64,000 bases of DNA from Carya illinoinensis (taxonomy: Eukaryota > Streptophyta > Magnoliopsida > Fagales > Juglandaceae): positions 38,973,501-39,037,500 of the forward strand of contig NC_056760.1 of NCBI RefSeq assembly GCF_018687715.1. The letters run 5' to 3'. Position numbers and translations under genes: made by a program. The stretch's first letter is position 1. Each line of letters opens with the position of its first letter. The notes below the pieces were generated by a model that saw only the letters and a list, made by a program, of their open reading frames with translations, did not search any database and was not told the DNA's origin. Below, in pieces: positions 36,050-47,094 of the stretch.

Positions 36050-36800
36050 ATCAGCATGTTTTTTGCAATCATACAACTCATGGAGCATATTGTTATTAAG
36101 AGGAGAACCGCATCGGATCTCATTATGGCTTTCTTTGAAAAGCCAGTTGCAAATTACAAAGTGCTGATGAAGCTTTGGTGTGGTAGTGTGGATACGTACA
36201 GTCTAAGGAAGTTCTGTCTAGGAGATTGGAAATTTTAAGTGTGTCCATTGTGACCCTCCAATCTTTCCTGGGAACTGACTTAGTGAGGTACTATTCATTT
36301 CTATGGTAAATTCATTAAAACAATGTCAGGAAGTAAGGCTTCAAATCTTGTCAGATTTGAGGTGGAGAAACGGTTCAATTTCAGATAAGGCAGAAGGTAC
36401 TATTGTTGTCCAATAGCATTTGGCGTTGTGGTCAAAAGGTTGGGAGGTCATGAGAATGGCTATGAGTAATTCTGCAGAGAAGTCAAAGTTGAAGTTTCTC
36501 AATGTAAGAGATCTTATCCTAGATGAGGAGGTGCGCAGAAGAGATTCTGACAAGATCTCGAGTTGTTGGTCCTGAATGTTGATTGTAAGGACAGAGGCAA
36601 GTCAAGATCTAGACAACAGATGACTCGCTAGAAATTGTGGCAGAACAGGCCACAAGAGACTGCTAAAATCAGGAGAAAATTAAGAATGATGCTGTGAATA
36701 TGGTGACTGAAGAAATACATGGCGTTGCATTTCTTGCAGTGCACAATGCTGTTAAAGACAGATTGAAGGCAGCAGTCATTCAGTAGTGTTTTCTCAAAGG
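36050..36800 (+). pseudogene. Broken Ty1/copia gag of element 2
   Basis: Same gag remnant as element 1. IKRRTASDLIMAFFEKPVAN at about 36087-36150 matches the copia Gag segment with TA.L......YEKPSA. Further blocks are VMRMAMSNSAEKSKLKF-like at 36450-36510 and VRDLILDEEVRRRDSDK at 36505-36555, then a degenerate zinc knuckle (NCGRTGHK, near 36633-36660) lacking its outer Cys residues. Stops and frame changes separate the blocks. No downstream pol domain is recognised. Confidence 0.65.
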
Positions 36801-38340
36801 CGTTGAAGGGCAAATCAATCCCTGAAGTCAACAGTGATACTAGCGACTGGTGAAACAGCTAGTACAAGGAGCAGTTTCGGCAAGTGGCTCCAAGTCAGTA
36901 AATGGAGATACTGGTATTGATGCTAATGTTGTGTCTCTCTTCATGAAAAAAAGAGACATGTATATCCTCATGGCATGTCGCTAATTCCCAGAGTTGCCAT
37001 GATAGAGAATGTGTTAATGTTAGCAGGTCCACAAGTTTACACACAGGCATTGGTTTCGCATTAATGCAGAGTGTGTGGTGGAAATTCATATCGATGGCTG
37101 ATGAACTTCCAGGAGAGCCAAACGTGGAAGTTACACCATAGTTTTCAGCAAGGTTATTTTCGACATGGGCCAAAGTAAAATGCTTGGAATTGGTTTATTC
37201 TGAGTGGATATGATTTTATGGTGAATCATGATAGCGGGAGCTATGAAGATCTTCATTGAGGTGGAGATTGTTGCTATTGTTGCCCAATAGCATTTGGCAT
37301 TGGAAGGTCACGAAGGATTAATTGGTCTTGGCACGGGTTAATTGTCGTGTAAATTAGATGAGAAAGTAAAAGGAACCCAGTTTTACTTTTCTAAAGAAAT
37401 CTCCCTAGACCACGACATGAAGTACAGGTGTGAGAGATGGAAACAAAACGTCAGATGTTCCAAGGATATCTACACCTAAAGAACTGCCAAGACGATCAGA
37501 CCTCCATGGTGGTTACTACCTAAAAATGTATCCTGCTGAATGAAGGTAGTGAACTACGGTATGAAGAAAAATCTTGCAAGAAGGGAGATTATGCAAGTCG
37601 AAGACTGCACACAAGACGGGTACATGCGACTGAAGACAGCAGCAGGATGGGGGGTCAGTCACCCAGATCAGAGATGGAGACCTTAGCAACAGGTTCTCTG
37701 ATATGTGTCAAGGTCTGTACGAGACCATTGATTCCCAGTGCAGTGGGAGATGTGTTGCCCTATGTAGATGTGTTGATTAAGGGCACTGTACGTGATGAAC
37801 TAAAGTTATGCATCACTTTAGTTAGTCTTCTAAGTTGAAGACATGAGCTGTAAAATTGTAAAGATGATAAGGGATCATGCTGGAGATAGAGCTCGGCATG
37901 TTGAGAACCAGTCTCCAAGTTGGAGATTGGTGTGATTGTAGGATTGTGGAGCCTGGTTTGAAAGCTGTAAAGGCACCAGGCAGATTGTTCGCTCAGATGT
38001 GGCTAGAGCGAATCTCAGTTTGCTCAAGGTGTACATGAGTGCGGACTCATGGACTCGAGCAAAAGAAAGAATCCTAGAGAGTTGAGATTGTGCAGTTAGG
38101 CACTTGTAAATCTCCTCTGAAGAAAATCCCTTGCAAGTTTCGTGGATGTAGACGATGCTAATGCATTTGAAGATGCATTTGGAGAAGCATTTGGACATCC
38201 ATTTGAAGACGTACCTGCAGATGCATTTGATAGCGGATCTCTCATGGCTGACAAGCATTCTAATGAAGGAGTGAAATCATTTGAAGAATGAATCAGTTTG
38301 CAAGCAGCCTGGTATGGCACACTTGGGTGGAGGGGGTGAT

Positions 38341-38795
38341 TTTTGAAATCAACCCAAGTGTGCACCATTTTCTCTCTTGGTTTTATTAGGCACCAACTGC
38401 AGCCACCAACTATCTACTCATCCACCGTATTCTTTGTGGCAGCAAATATTGACCAAGAGAGCTCTTGATCAAGCTGCACTGAAAGAGGACTTGAAAATGC
38501 ATGTGTCTTGTCCCCCATGGTTCTCCTATAAAAGGAGATGAATTCTGAAGATGAAGATCATCCTCACTAAGGTGAGAGATCGGGCAGAGGGTTGAACGCG
38601 AAAATGGGTTCTGGGGAAACCCAAAACGGAGGCCATTTGAGAGAGATAGAGAGATGTTGTGAGTGTTTGTAAAATTGTACAAACATATTGAAAAATCGAA
38701 TTTCCGCTTCAGTGGACGTAGGCAAGTTGCCGAACCACTTAAATACTGTCTCTATCTATTGTGGGTGTGATTTCTGGGCAGCTTGAGGCACAACA
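38341..38795 (+). repeat. 3' LTR of copia-derived element 2
   Basis: 455 bp, same length as its partner, with roughly fifteen differences by eye. The terminal TG is mutated to TT. The TATA inverted repeat is conserved at 38522-38538. TTTCT follows, then the LecRK flank TAGTTTCAGTACTTAAATATC. Confidence 0.93.
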
Positions 38796-38800
38796 TTTCT

Positions 38801-39119
38801 TAGTTTCAGTACTTAAATATCAAGTAAATGCAACGTTTGGTTACATAGCCGTCATTACAAGATGAAGAACTTTTGAGTTTTTGCATTCTCACTCACTTTG
38901 TGAATTTCCCATAATCACCGTGGAATATCCACTGAAATTCCACCCAAGTTTCCAGGGCCTTCATGAAATACGAAAGAAACAACTAAGAGTTTTACATAAT
39001 CTCTCATTTTCCTTGACAAAAATAAGGGGATAAGTCTAAATTGATGCATACTGGAGTCTCTTGACAAACCTAAATAATTTTCATTTTCAAACTTGTAAAC
39101 ATATGTGATTGCAAGTAAA
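38801..39119 (-). promoter_or_regulatory. 5' flank of LecRK copy B, displaced by element 2
   Basis: Homologous to 55190-55500 (copy C) and partly to 15118-15280 (copy A): AAGTAAATGCA, CGTTTGGTTACATA, TGAATTTCCCATAATCACC, GTGGAATATCCACT, AATTCCACCCAAGTTTC, ATAAGTCTA. Homology fades near 39119. Before the insertion this lay immediately upstream of 33901. Confidence 0.7.
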
Positions 39120-39373
39120 ACGGTCGTCTACTATTCGTGCTCCCAATAAACTGTGCCATGAATGGGTGGGCCAGTTCTCTGAACCCTTCGATGGATCTCA
39201 GGGGTAGCAACCCGTTGCTCCTTTCAACGTCAGGAGACAAGCTCAGCACGTGATCTTGTCCGGAAAACCATTAAGCTCATGCATCTCCATCTAAGGAATT
39301 TTAAACATGGCCTCGCGGGGGGGGGGGGGGGGGGGCGCCATGATTTTTACACTAAATGGTAAGTTAGTGCTAG
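39120..39373. other. Unassigned segment with a 19-base G run
   Basis: No recognised gene. A homopolymer of 19 G lies at 39317-39335, which may be unstable in vivo or uncertain in the assembly. Confidence 0.4.
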
Positions 39374-40190
39374 TGAGCTAATTGAGCTGAATTATTACAT
39401 ATTTGATACATTTAGAATCCTTACTTTTTAATTATTTTAAGACATTATTATTAGTTTTAGATTAAAAAATGGTTAAGAAGCATAAATCCTAGTTGCAATT
39501 TAAATTGGTTAATAGCATGTTTTATGCTTAATTTTATAACTTGTGATTTAATTAGACAATATTTCCTAACATGCACAACACATTTTTAATATTCTATTCT
39601 CCATTTTAATTTATTTTTAGTTTTCTATTTTTTGTGTGTTATTTCTTTTCCTTGTTTTCAGAACTGCTTTTAAATAAAAGTCGAGCCTCTCGATGAGCTG
39701 CTGCTTCAGATTGATAATTTACAAGATGTCAATGCTATGCTCTGATTTCAGGAAAAACATTGCTGACTAAGAAAAAGTTGGTACCGCAAGTCCACATAAA
39801 AAACACAAGCATGCTGAAATCCAGTTTAAAAAATGACCAGCTGGATTTTGGGCACGCGACACATTTATGGACACGGGATGCAATTTTATAGTTTGGAAGG
39901 CAATTTTCTGGCACAAGTGAAGGCAACAGTCATTTTTTGAAAGGCAGCAAAGCTCTTTGGGCACACAACATGCATAAACATGATTTCTGGAACGAATTTT
40001 GCCTTTCCTATGTTTAGCGCATAGTGAAAGAAATTAAATATGCAACACATCAGGCTCTTTTCTTGGTTCACGTGGGACACGAACGCAAGCTGTTCTTTGG
40101 TTTTTCTATCAGAGAGATATAGCATGGAGCATGCAACACGTGAGCTTATAGATAGAAGATGAATTATGTTGCTATTATGCAGCTGATGTG
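39374..40190. repeat. LTR-like fragment related to the solo LTR at 50418
   Basis: Opens TGAGCTAATTGAGCTGAATT and aligns for at least 270 bp with the start of the solo LTR (50418 onward): GTTTTAGAT, AAGCATAAAT, ATCATGTTT/AGCATGTTT, TATGCTTAATTTTAT, GATTTAATT, CAATATTTCCT. Similarity is lost after about 39700 and no matching 3' end is visible before 40190. It is probably a truncated LTR followed by unrelated DNA. Confidence 0.5.
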
Positions 40191-41155
40191 GAGAGAAACG
40201 CTATACACAACCGCGAGATGCCCCCGCTGTGGCCTCGTATCCTACGTGGCATAAAAAACACAACGGCATCGTTTTCTTTTGAGATAGGATTCCTCTGCCA
40301 TTTCTTTTCTCTTCATTTCTTTCCCTCTTCTTCTTTACCTCTGTAACCTCTCATTCCCTTTGAATTTCCACTGCATTCTCATCCCATCAAGCTCAAAGAC
40401 AAGCTCGAAGCCTGGCAAAAAAACCTTGAGAAAAACAGAGGAAAGCAAAGGAAAATCTGTTTGGTTGCCGAGAAAACAGAGAAAAATCTGAAAATAATTT
40501 GTAATAGCCTGTTTGGTTGCTGAGAAAATAGAAGAAAATCACGCTATAGTCTGCAATGGTCCATAACGGTATGTTTGGTTGCTGAGAAAATAGAGGAAAA
40601 TCACACATATCCTACAAATATGAGATTCGAGACAACAACTGGTAGATCTCGTGCGTTCGTCGGCTTCGTGTGGTGTCTCCGTGTGCATGTGGTTGGAAAA
40701 AAATGGTTGTGGTTTGGCAAAAAAGTGATTAACTTTGCTGAGTTTTGTCGATTATCTATTAATTCGATTGCTTCATTTGTTGAAAATCAAATCGGAAACA
40801 AATGGATGAAATAAAAGCAGTGAAATAGAAGGGAGAACGTACGCTTGGGTTTGATGACAAACAGAAAGAAAAAAAATGAGACCCAGAAAGAAAAAAAAAA
40901 ACATTAGGACATGAAGTCTTAGAAACCAGAAGATGGGTGATTTGGTGGGGAGGAGTTGATGATGGGTGAAGAGAACGCCGAAGATGGTGGGTTTCGATTC
41001 TCGAAGTTGGGTGAAGGGATGAAGATGGGGAGAAGACAAAGTGGGTGGCTCGATTTGTTTTGTTGTTCAAATTAGAACGACGTCGTCTAGGGATTATGCC
41101 AGGTAGGACCTGAGGCCGCGGTGGGGACGCAGCTGGTTGTCCCTAGCATTTCTCT
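40191..41155. mobile_element. MULE-like element with about 80-bp inverted repeats
   Basis: Left arm 40191-40270 and right arm about 41077-41155 are imperfect inverted copies. The left reads GAGAAACGCTATACACAACC with GGCCTCGTATCCTACGTGGC; the right, on the other strand, reads GAGAAATGCTAGGGACAACC with GGCCTCAGGTCCTACCTGGC. Long GAGAAA-type inverted repeats and a gene-like interior suggest a Mutator-like (Pack-MULE) element. Its interior has three copies of TTTGGTTGC(T/C)GAGAAAA (near 40458, 40509, 40571). No transposase and no convincing 9-bp target duplication were found, so the class is tentative. Confidence 0.5.
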
Positions 41156-41801
41156 AAGTTGTCAGCCTTGTGCCGCCAGCGCGCTATTTTCAATAAAGCT
41201 AGAGATTGACCTTCTTTAATACCAGAAATGTAAATAACCTGTAAAATATTATAGTAAAAATTGATGATCTCAGTTCGAGTCTTCCCAAACAGTAAGTACA
41301 CCCCATTCAGAACAAGTACTTTACCCAGAGTCAGAGAAACACCCCTTCCTTCACACGAACCCTTCTTCTAGATCTACCACCACCTTTGTCGACCCAAGTG
41401 TTACAAAAGAATATCCTTCGTTATACCCGGTTCCATTGGGCTAAAGTTTCGCTATCCATATGTTCTTCAATTATTCTTTTAAAAGTTTTGCTACAAAGAA
41501 GTTTGTGTGCTAGTACACTACTTATAACTGAAAAAAAATAATAAAAAAATAATTTTTTAAATAATTGATTTAAAATTTTTTACATTAGTAATATGTTACG
41601 TATGTTAAAAATAAGACTTCTAAATATTTTTTTTTTAAACAAGAATTCATTAATAGTTATAAATGGACATAATAAAATGAGAGTAAACAAAAGAGTATGT
41701 GGTATAAAGCGTAATTGAATAACAAATAAATAAATAGAAGTGCATATAATTCTCTCACACTATCATTTGATTTGCAATTACCCAATCTCTCTCTCTCTCT
41801 C
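41156..41801. other. AT-rich spacer, no gene seen
   Basis: Nothing recognisable. It ends in a CT dinucleotide run (41786-41801) that abuts the T-rich 3' end of the minus-strand LINE. Confidence 0.4.
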
Positions 41802-41921
41802 TTTTTTAAAGGAGGGCAGAACCTCAAAAAAACTTTATTGAAAACAACCCCCACTTATTGTAAAGGAAAACCTAACAAAACAAACTATAAACCACACTTG
41901 CAACAAAACTCCACTCAAACA

Positions 41922-43665
41922 TTATTTCCTAAAGCAAGGCAAGCCAAGGTAATCCATTCTAATCAAACCTCTCAAACGGATGGACAAATTATCTATACCA
42001 ATGTATGTACAATTCCATCCCTCCTCCCCCTGCCTTGCTAAAAGATCCATCACTTTATTACCTTCTCTAAACTGATGTGAAAACGCGTACTCAATGTCCT
42101 GAATAACCTTAATAAGCTCTTCCCAAAAATCCCATAAATACCAAAGTGTACAAGAAAATTTTTCCAACCACTTTACCAACAACATCGAATCACACTCAGT
42201 CTCCAACTTCCTTACGTCCAGGTCCCTACAAAGTAATAAACCAAGAAATAAAGCACAAAGCTCCTCTTCATTATTAATACCATGATCAAACTTTGCTGAA
42301 AAACCTACCACAACTCTTTCCCTATCAATACACACCACTCTACCATCCTCACAGCTGCCCGAGTTACCTCTACAAGAGCCATCAAAATTTAACTTGAACC
42401 AACCTTCTCTTGGCCTCCTCCAAAAATTCGTAAGCAAAATCGGAACCTCAAGTTCCTTAAGGATAGCACTGTCTAAGCAAGAAACAAACCCATCTTTCAG
42501 CATCTTCTCGGAAATTAATCTCAAACAGGTTTTAATGAACAACCATATACTATCCATTGAATCACATCTCCCTTCCATCCTAACTAAATACCACCACTTC
42601 CATAACTTCCAAGACATTAAAACTAGCATCAACCTAATCAGCACTCCCTTTTGGGCAGACTTCTTGGCACACCGAAACTAGTAACAAACCTGTCCCCACC
42701 AGCTCGAAATCTCTGTGCAATTTACCCCTAATGCCACCAATGCCCTCTTCCATATTTCTTTGGCTATATCTCCTGAATTTAAAACATGATCCCGATCCTC
42801 TCTTGCACCCAAACCACAACAATTGCAGCGAGAGACTAAAGGAATACTCACGGACTGTACATGCTCATCAATTGGGAGGCAGTTAAACCTTGCTTTCCAC
42901 ATGCAAATCGAAGCTTTTTTCAATAGAAGATTATTCCATATCCATTCCATACCTTCCAACTTAGGCCCCTTCACTCATATCGTATCCCATGCCAACAACG
43001 AGGAGAATTTGCCATCACGACTTGGCTGCTAGACTAACAATATTTTCCTTCACGTCTACACGGAACTGCAGCAACAATATTCCTTGCCTGATTGCAACTA
43101 ACCAAGCTTTCTAGCAACAACTCATCCTAAACATTTTCAACCCAACAATCTCTAATTTTTAATTGTGGACAAGAGACCATTAAATTCGAAATAGCCAAAG
43201 GTCCATTTGACAACTACTTATCAAACCAGAATGAAACATTCCCATCTTGCACCTTAATAGACAAATTTTCCAGAACTTCCGGCACCACCTTGGAGATTGA
43301 TTTCCAAATCCTTGAATCACCACTCTTCACTTCGGGTATCAAGACATTTCCCCCCTTCCAGTATTTTGCTTTAAAGAAACTTGCCCACAAATTATTAGTG
43401 GACAAAAGTCTCCAAGCAAATTTGATGTGCATGGCTTTTTGAACATCTGCAAAATTTCTAACACCTATCCCCTCCCCCCCCCCCCCCCCCTCCAACATTG
43501 GCTTACACATATGTGGCCATGAAACCCATTTCCTTTTAGACTCTCCTCAAAAGAAATTTGATAAAATAGAATTTAGCTTATTCAACACTATCTTTGGAAC
43601 ATCCAACACTGCTAACAAATGCGTCTCCATACAAGAAAGAACAGATTTAATATGATACTCCATAT
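41922..43665 (-). pseudogene. LINE ORF2 3' part: zf-RVT and RNase H
   Basis: Minus strand. RT C-terminal part at 43214-43660 (VLSCMETHLLAVLDVPKIVL, MCKPMLEGGG, KAMHIKFAWRLLST), then the zf-RVT region (42678-42974) with NLLLKKASICMWKARFNCLP and a Cys motif RCNCCG followed by DHVL, then an RNase H domain (41922-42440) with all four expected acidic positions visible: NFDGSC, NEEELCAL, ETECDSM and KVMDLLA. There is a frame change near 42650 and stops near 43200. A run of 17 C at 43474-43490 disturbs the sequence. Confidence 0.85.
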
Positions 43666-44965
43666 TTACGTGTATTTTAACTAACTAACTATTGCATTTC
43701 TTAGGGTTATGAGCTTTCTTGTTTTAAATTTTAGATGATTTATGTAGTATTATTTTACAACTTTTAACTGTGAAATTTAATTCGATGTGTTTTATTGTTA
43801 TTAAAATATTTTTTATTATTTAAAATGCTCTTTGTTTTAAATTATGTTATTGTTGGATTCTATCATTTTATTTTAATTAGTCATTTTGTTTAAATTAGTT
43901 TTATTTAAAATTTTGTTTTGAAATCATTTTCGTTGGATCAATTTTTAGACCCCGAGAGGTAAAGATTGGATCTAATTTCTTCCTCTTTTTCTTTTTCCCT
44001 TTTCCCTTTTCTTTTTCTTCCCTTTCCCCCTTTTCTTCTTCTCCCTTTGTCCCCCAGCCCACGCGAGACACTTCTCTTTCCCCCTCACCATGAGTTTTCT
44101 TCTCTCCACCTCAACACCGCCGTGCGCCACCATCCAACGACACCACCCAGCCCACAACCTCCCCCACCCTCCGGTGAACTCATCCACCTTAGCCACCATC
44201 CCAAGCCCCCTTCTTCTCTCTCCTAACCATGTAAAGCCCGAGCGGGTTATAAACTTATTACCCGTAGCCCCGCCGTGCACCATCCAATGGCTCCACCATT
44301 ATCACCATAGCTTCCCCTCTCGCCGGCCATCATCCCCCACAAAGCTCAGCCTCTAACTCTCGGTCGTCCATTCCCACGAAGTCCACCAAGCCTCATGGCT
44401 TTTCCTCCAATCCACTGTCGTTGCACCACCACCGGCCCCCATCCCTACACCACGTCATCATCGGCCTTCCAGCAACCTAACCCACCCATTCTTAGCCTCG
44501 ATCCGCCACCCTTGAAGCCCCTTGAGCTACATCTTCGATTTATGCTTTTTGGCCTTAAACCTCTGTCCATGCCGTCACCCACGGCCAACCACCACCACCA
44601 TAAGCTTCACCAACACCCTTAAGCCCTTCCCTAGCCGTCCCAAGTCTTCGTTTGTCCCCATTCAAAATTGAGTATTTTGAGACCCACAGTCGTTGCTTGG
44701 AAAACTCAGTTCAGCCGCTGCTCCACCACTTTTGGTGTGACCTTTGATCTTCCAGAGTTCCTTTTAGCACTGAAAGTAATTTCCAAATAACCTTTTGAGG
44801 TTTAAATATATTTTACATTTACAAGTCTTTGTGATCTGGTTAGTTGTGCTGGATTGAGTTTGAGGAGTTTGGGGGTTGGTTGGATTTGAGGATGGAGTTG
44901 ATATGTGTGATTGGATTATGTTTGGAATTGTTGGTTGTTGAATAATTGTGCCATGTCATGCATTG
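43666..44965 (+). repeat. LTR-like fragment replacing the RT core of the LINE
   Basis: AT-rich start, then a CT-rich tract (43978-44050) and a CCACC-rich block (44090-44640), the same order as in the long gypsy LTR at 25659-26612. The LINE frame stops near 44966 and resumes near 43665, with the RT palm missing, so roughly 1 kb of LINE was replaced, not merely interrupted. No target duplication or TG/CA ends were found. Confidence 0.45.
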
Positions 44966-46271
44966 CATAATTCCACCTTCAGACATGAGGACAGTATATT
45001 ATTCTCCTCCTGTGAGATGACCGGTTGAATTAACTCAGATAAATTAGGCTCTTCCTCCACCTAATTATACTCCAAAAACTTCTTAAAATACTCAACCACT
45101 CCCTCATGCACTTCTTCTGAACTCTTAAGCCAGTTGCCATATTGAAGCTTCATTTTGTGTACCAAATTTTTACGTTTACAACTCAGTGTCCAGAAAAGTT
45201 GAGCCAAAGCTTCCCCATGTGAAAGCAAATTCTGATTTGCTTGTTCTGGAAGAAGAACCTCTTCCTGATGAGACCACACATCTAGTTCAGCCTTTGTAAC
45301 AAGATAATCTTCTTCATCCTCATCATTAAACTCATATTGCAACCTGACCTCTAACCTAGCCAACCTCTCCTCCAAATGAACAGTTTGATTTTGAATATTA
45401 TCGAATACTTCATGATTCCAAACCAGGAGTACAGACTTCAAATATTTTAATTTCCTGGCTAACCGCAACATACCATGATCCTCAATCTCATCCTCCCACG
45501 CCACGACAATATAACTCAAGAAAGAATTAGGTGTCACCCACATTTGTTGAAATTTGAACACCAAAAACCCATAGGAACTACTAACCATGTCCAATCGAAT
45601 CAAAATTGAGGCATGATCCAAAGTACTACGAGAAAGATACTACATGTATGCATTCAGAAAAAAATCTAGAAAAATGGCATTGACCAAAGACCGGTCCAGT
45701 TAAGACCATCTACGAGCCAAACCCTCATGTCCATTAGACCAAGAGAACTGATTACCTTCATACCTCAACTTCATTAGACCTACAAACTCAATTGATTCAT
45801 TAAACTCCTCCATAGCAGCAACCGGTCTAGGATGTCCTCCCCCCTCTCTGAATCATATCTAATAACATTGAAATCACCAACAATTATCCAAGGCATAACA
45901 TCAGCTACACCTACTGCAAGAGAATGCCATAGCTCCCTCCCCTCAATGGGCGAACATTTAGCATAAACCAGAGAAATACAAACACTTTTATGACCTTCAG
46001 ACATGAGTATAGTAATATGTTGCTTTGAAACATCTAAAATAGAGACCTGAGTCCTTGATGCCCACATAACCCATATCTTTCCACCCACCTCTTCATTTGA
46101 AACACTACCAACCATATTTAACCTACTCTGCAAAACACTCACACGACTCGACAGTAAAAAAGGCTCTGCAACGGCAATGATACCTGGCAAATTCTTCCTA
46201 ACTAAAGAACTCAATCTCTTTTGGGACGTAGTAACACCCTTCAAATTCCAAAATAAAATGTGTTGCATCAC
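44966..46271 (-). pseudogene. LINE ORF2 5' part: APE-type endonuclease
   Basis: Start at 46271. The endonuclease domain (45780-46271) has ILFWNLKGVTTSQKRLSSLV, IIAVAEPFL, GKIWVMW, YAKCSP and WIIVGDFNVIRYDSERGED. Degenerate continuation, then the linker before RT (45061-45621) with QQMWVTPNSF, LKYLKSVLLVWNHEVF and VHEGVVEYFKKFLEYN. The frame reaches PVISQEENNILSS near 45010, just before the RT core should start, and is lost at about 44966. Confidence 0.85.
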
Positions 46272-46335
46272 AAATTAATTTTTAGGGGCTTGCTCACTGT
46301 CCTTGTCGAGATCCGCACCTTCAGTTTTAAGTACA

Positions 46336-46991
46336 TGTTTTCAAATTATGCCCTTGCATGCAACAGCGAGAACACAATGCTGGGAGAGTTTCAAACACCA
46401 CAGACTGTAACCAACTCGAAGACTGGTTAGGAACACCAATCCAAAACTCTTCCGTAGGTGCCTTAGAAATATCCATCTTCATGCAAACTCATGCACCATC
46501 AGTTTTCGTAACACATTGAGTACAATTAACCCATCGAATAAACTGCCCCAATGGTAACGTAATATTCCTCAAGAAAGATTCATGGTAATAATTCAGAGGA
46601 AGCCCAAGTAAAAAAAATCCAAATCAGAACCAAGGATGGTTCTTGATCCTCAACATAGTCTAGAGACCAATGAAACACACGATATGGAACACCGTCGATT
46701 TTAGAAGCCTCACGGGAAAAGCCTTTAATAAAATCCTCTTCATTAGACAACCTTACAAAGACCAATCTAGGATTTGCCATTGCCGAAATCACCAGTTGAA
46801 TAGCCAACCCACCAATGACGCCAACAGAAGGCTCTAATATTATCCAGTGATGGCCGCCTATGTAGAAACTTCAATACTGATGAGAACTTGAAAGGCTGAG
46901 CAAAATGCTCAATCTACATCTTCGTAAAGGAGACATATGGCACTCCTTCAAAAACCTTCAAAGGACACAGAGGCACCTCCACCTTAAGGAT
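46336..46991 (-). pseudogene. LINE ORF1 (DUF4283, zinc knuckle), split: 3' part
   Basis: Nucleic-acid-binding ORF1 protein of the minus LINE. HFAQPFKFSSVLKFLHRRPS and the adjacent MANPRLVFVRLSNEEDFIKG are typical of DUF4283 in plant LINEs. At its end LCSRCCMQGHNLKTC is a correctly spaced CX2CX4HX4C zinc knuckle (near 46340-46380). The first part of ORF1 is on the far side of the hAT-like element (54893-54965). Stop codons and small frame changes are present. Confidence 0.75.
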
Positions 46992-47094
46992 GGGTAGAGT
47001 ATGACTGTTCATCTGGGAACCTGGGTATACTCAATCCGGAACCCAGGTTTCAAACCCGGGCTGGAACCTGGCCTGGGTGAAATAGTTTAGAGGA

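Larger units (their letters stand above)
33897..38800 (+). mobile_element. Copia-derived non-autonomous LTR retrotransposon (element 2), with target duplication
   Basis: Same family as element 1, larger: TTTCT duplication at 33897-33901 and 38796-38800, LTRs of 455 bp (33902-34356 and 38341-38795), primer site at 34359-34370, and a polypurine tract GGGTGGAGGGGGTGA before the 3' LTR. The interior (34357-38340) has six 153-bp units, a 46-bp repeat array, a broken copia gag, and extra sequence absent from element 1 (about 36560-37260). No integrase or RT. The 3' LTR opens TTTTGAAATC rather than TGTTGAAATC. It is inserted 23 bp upstream of the LecRK B start codon. Copy C at 55185-55195 and copy A at 15110-15125 keep the uninterrupted GGTTTCTTAGTTTCA site. 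Confidence 0.93.
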
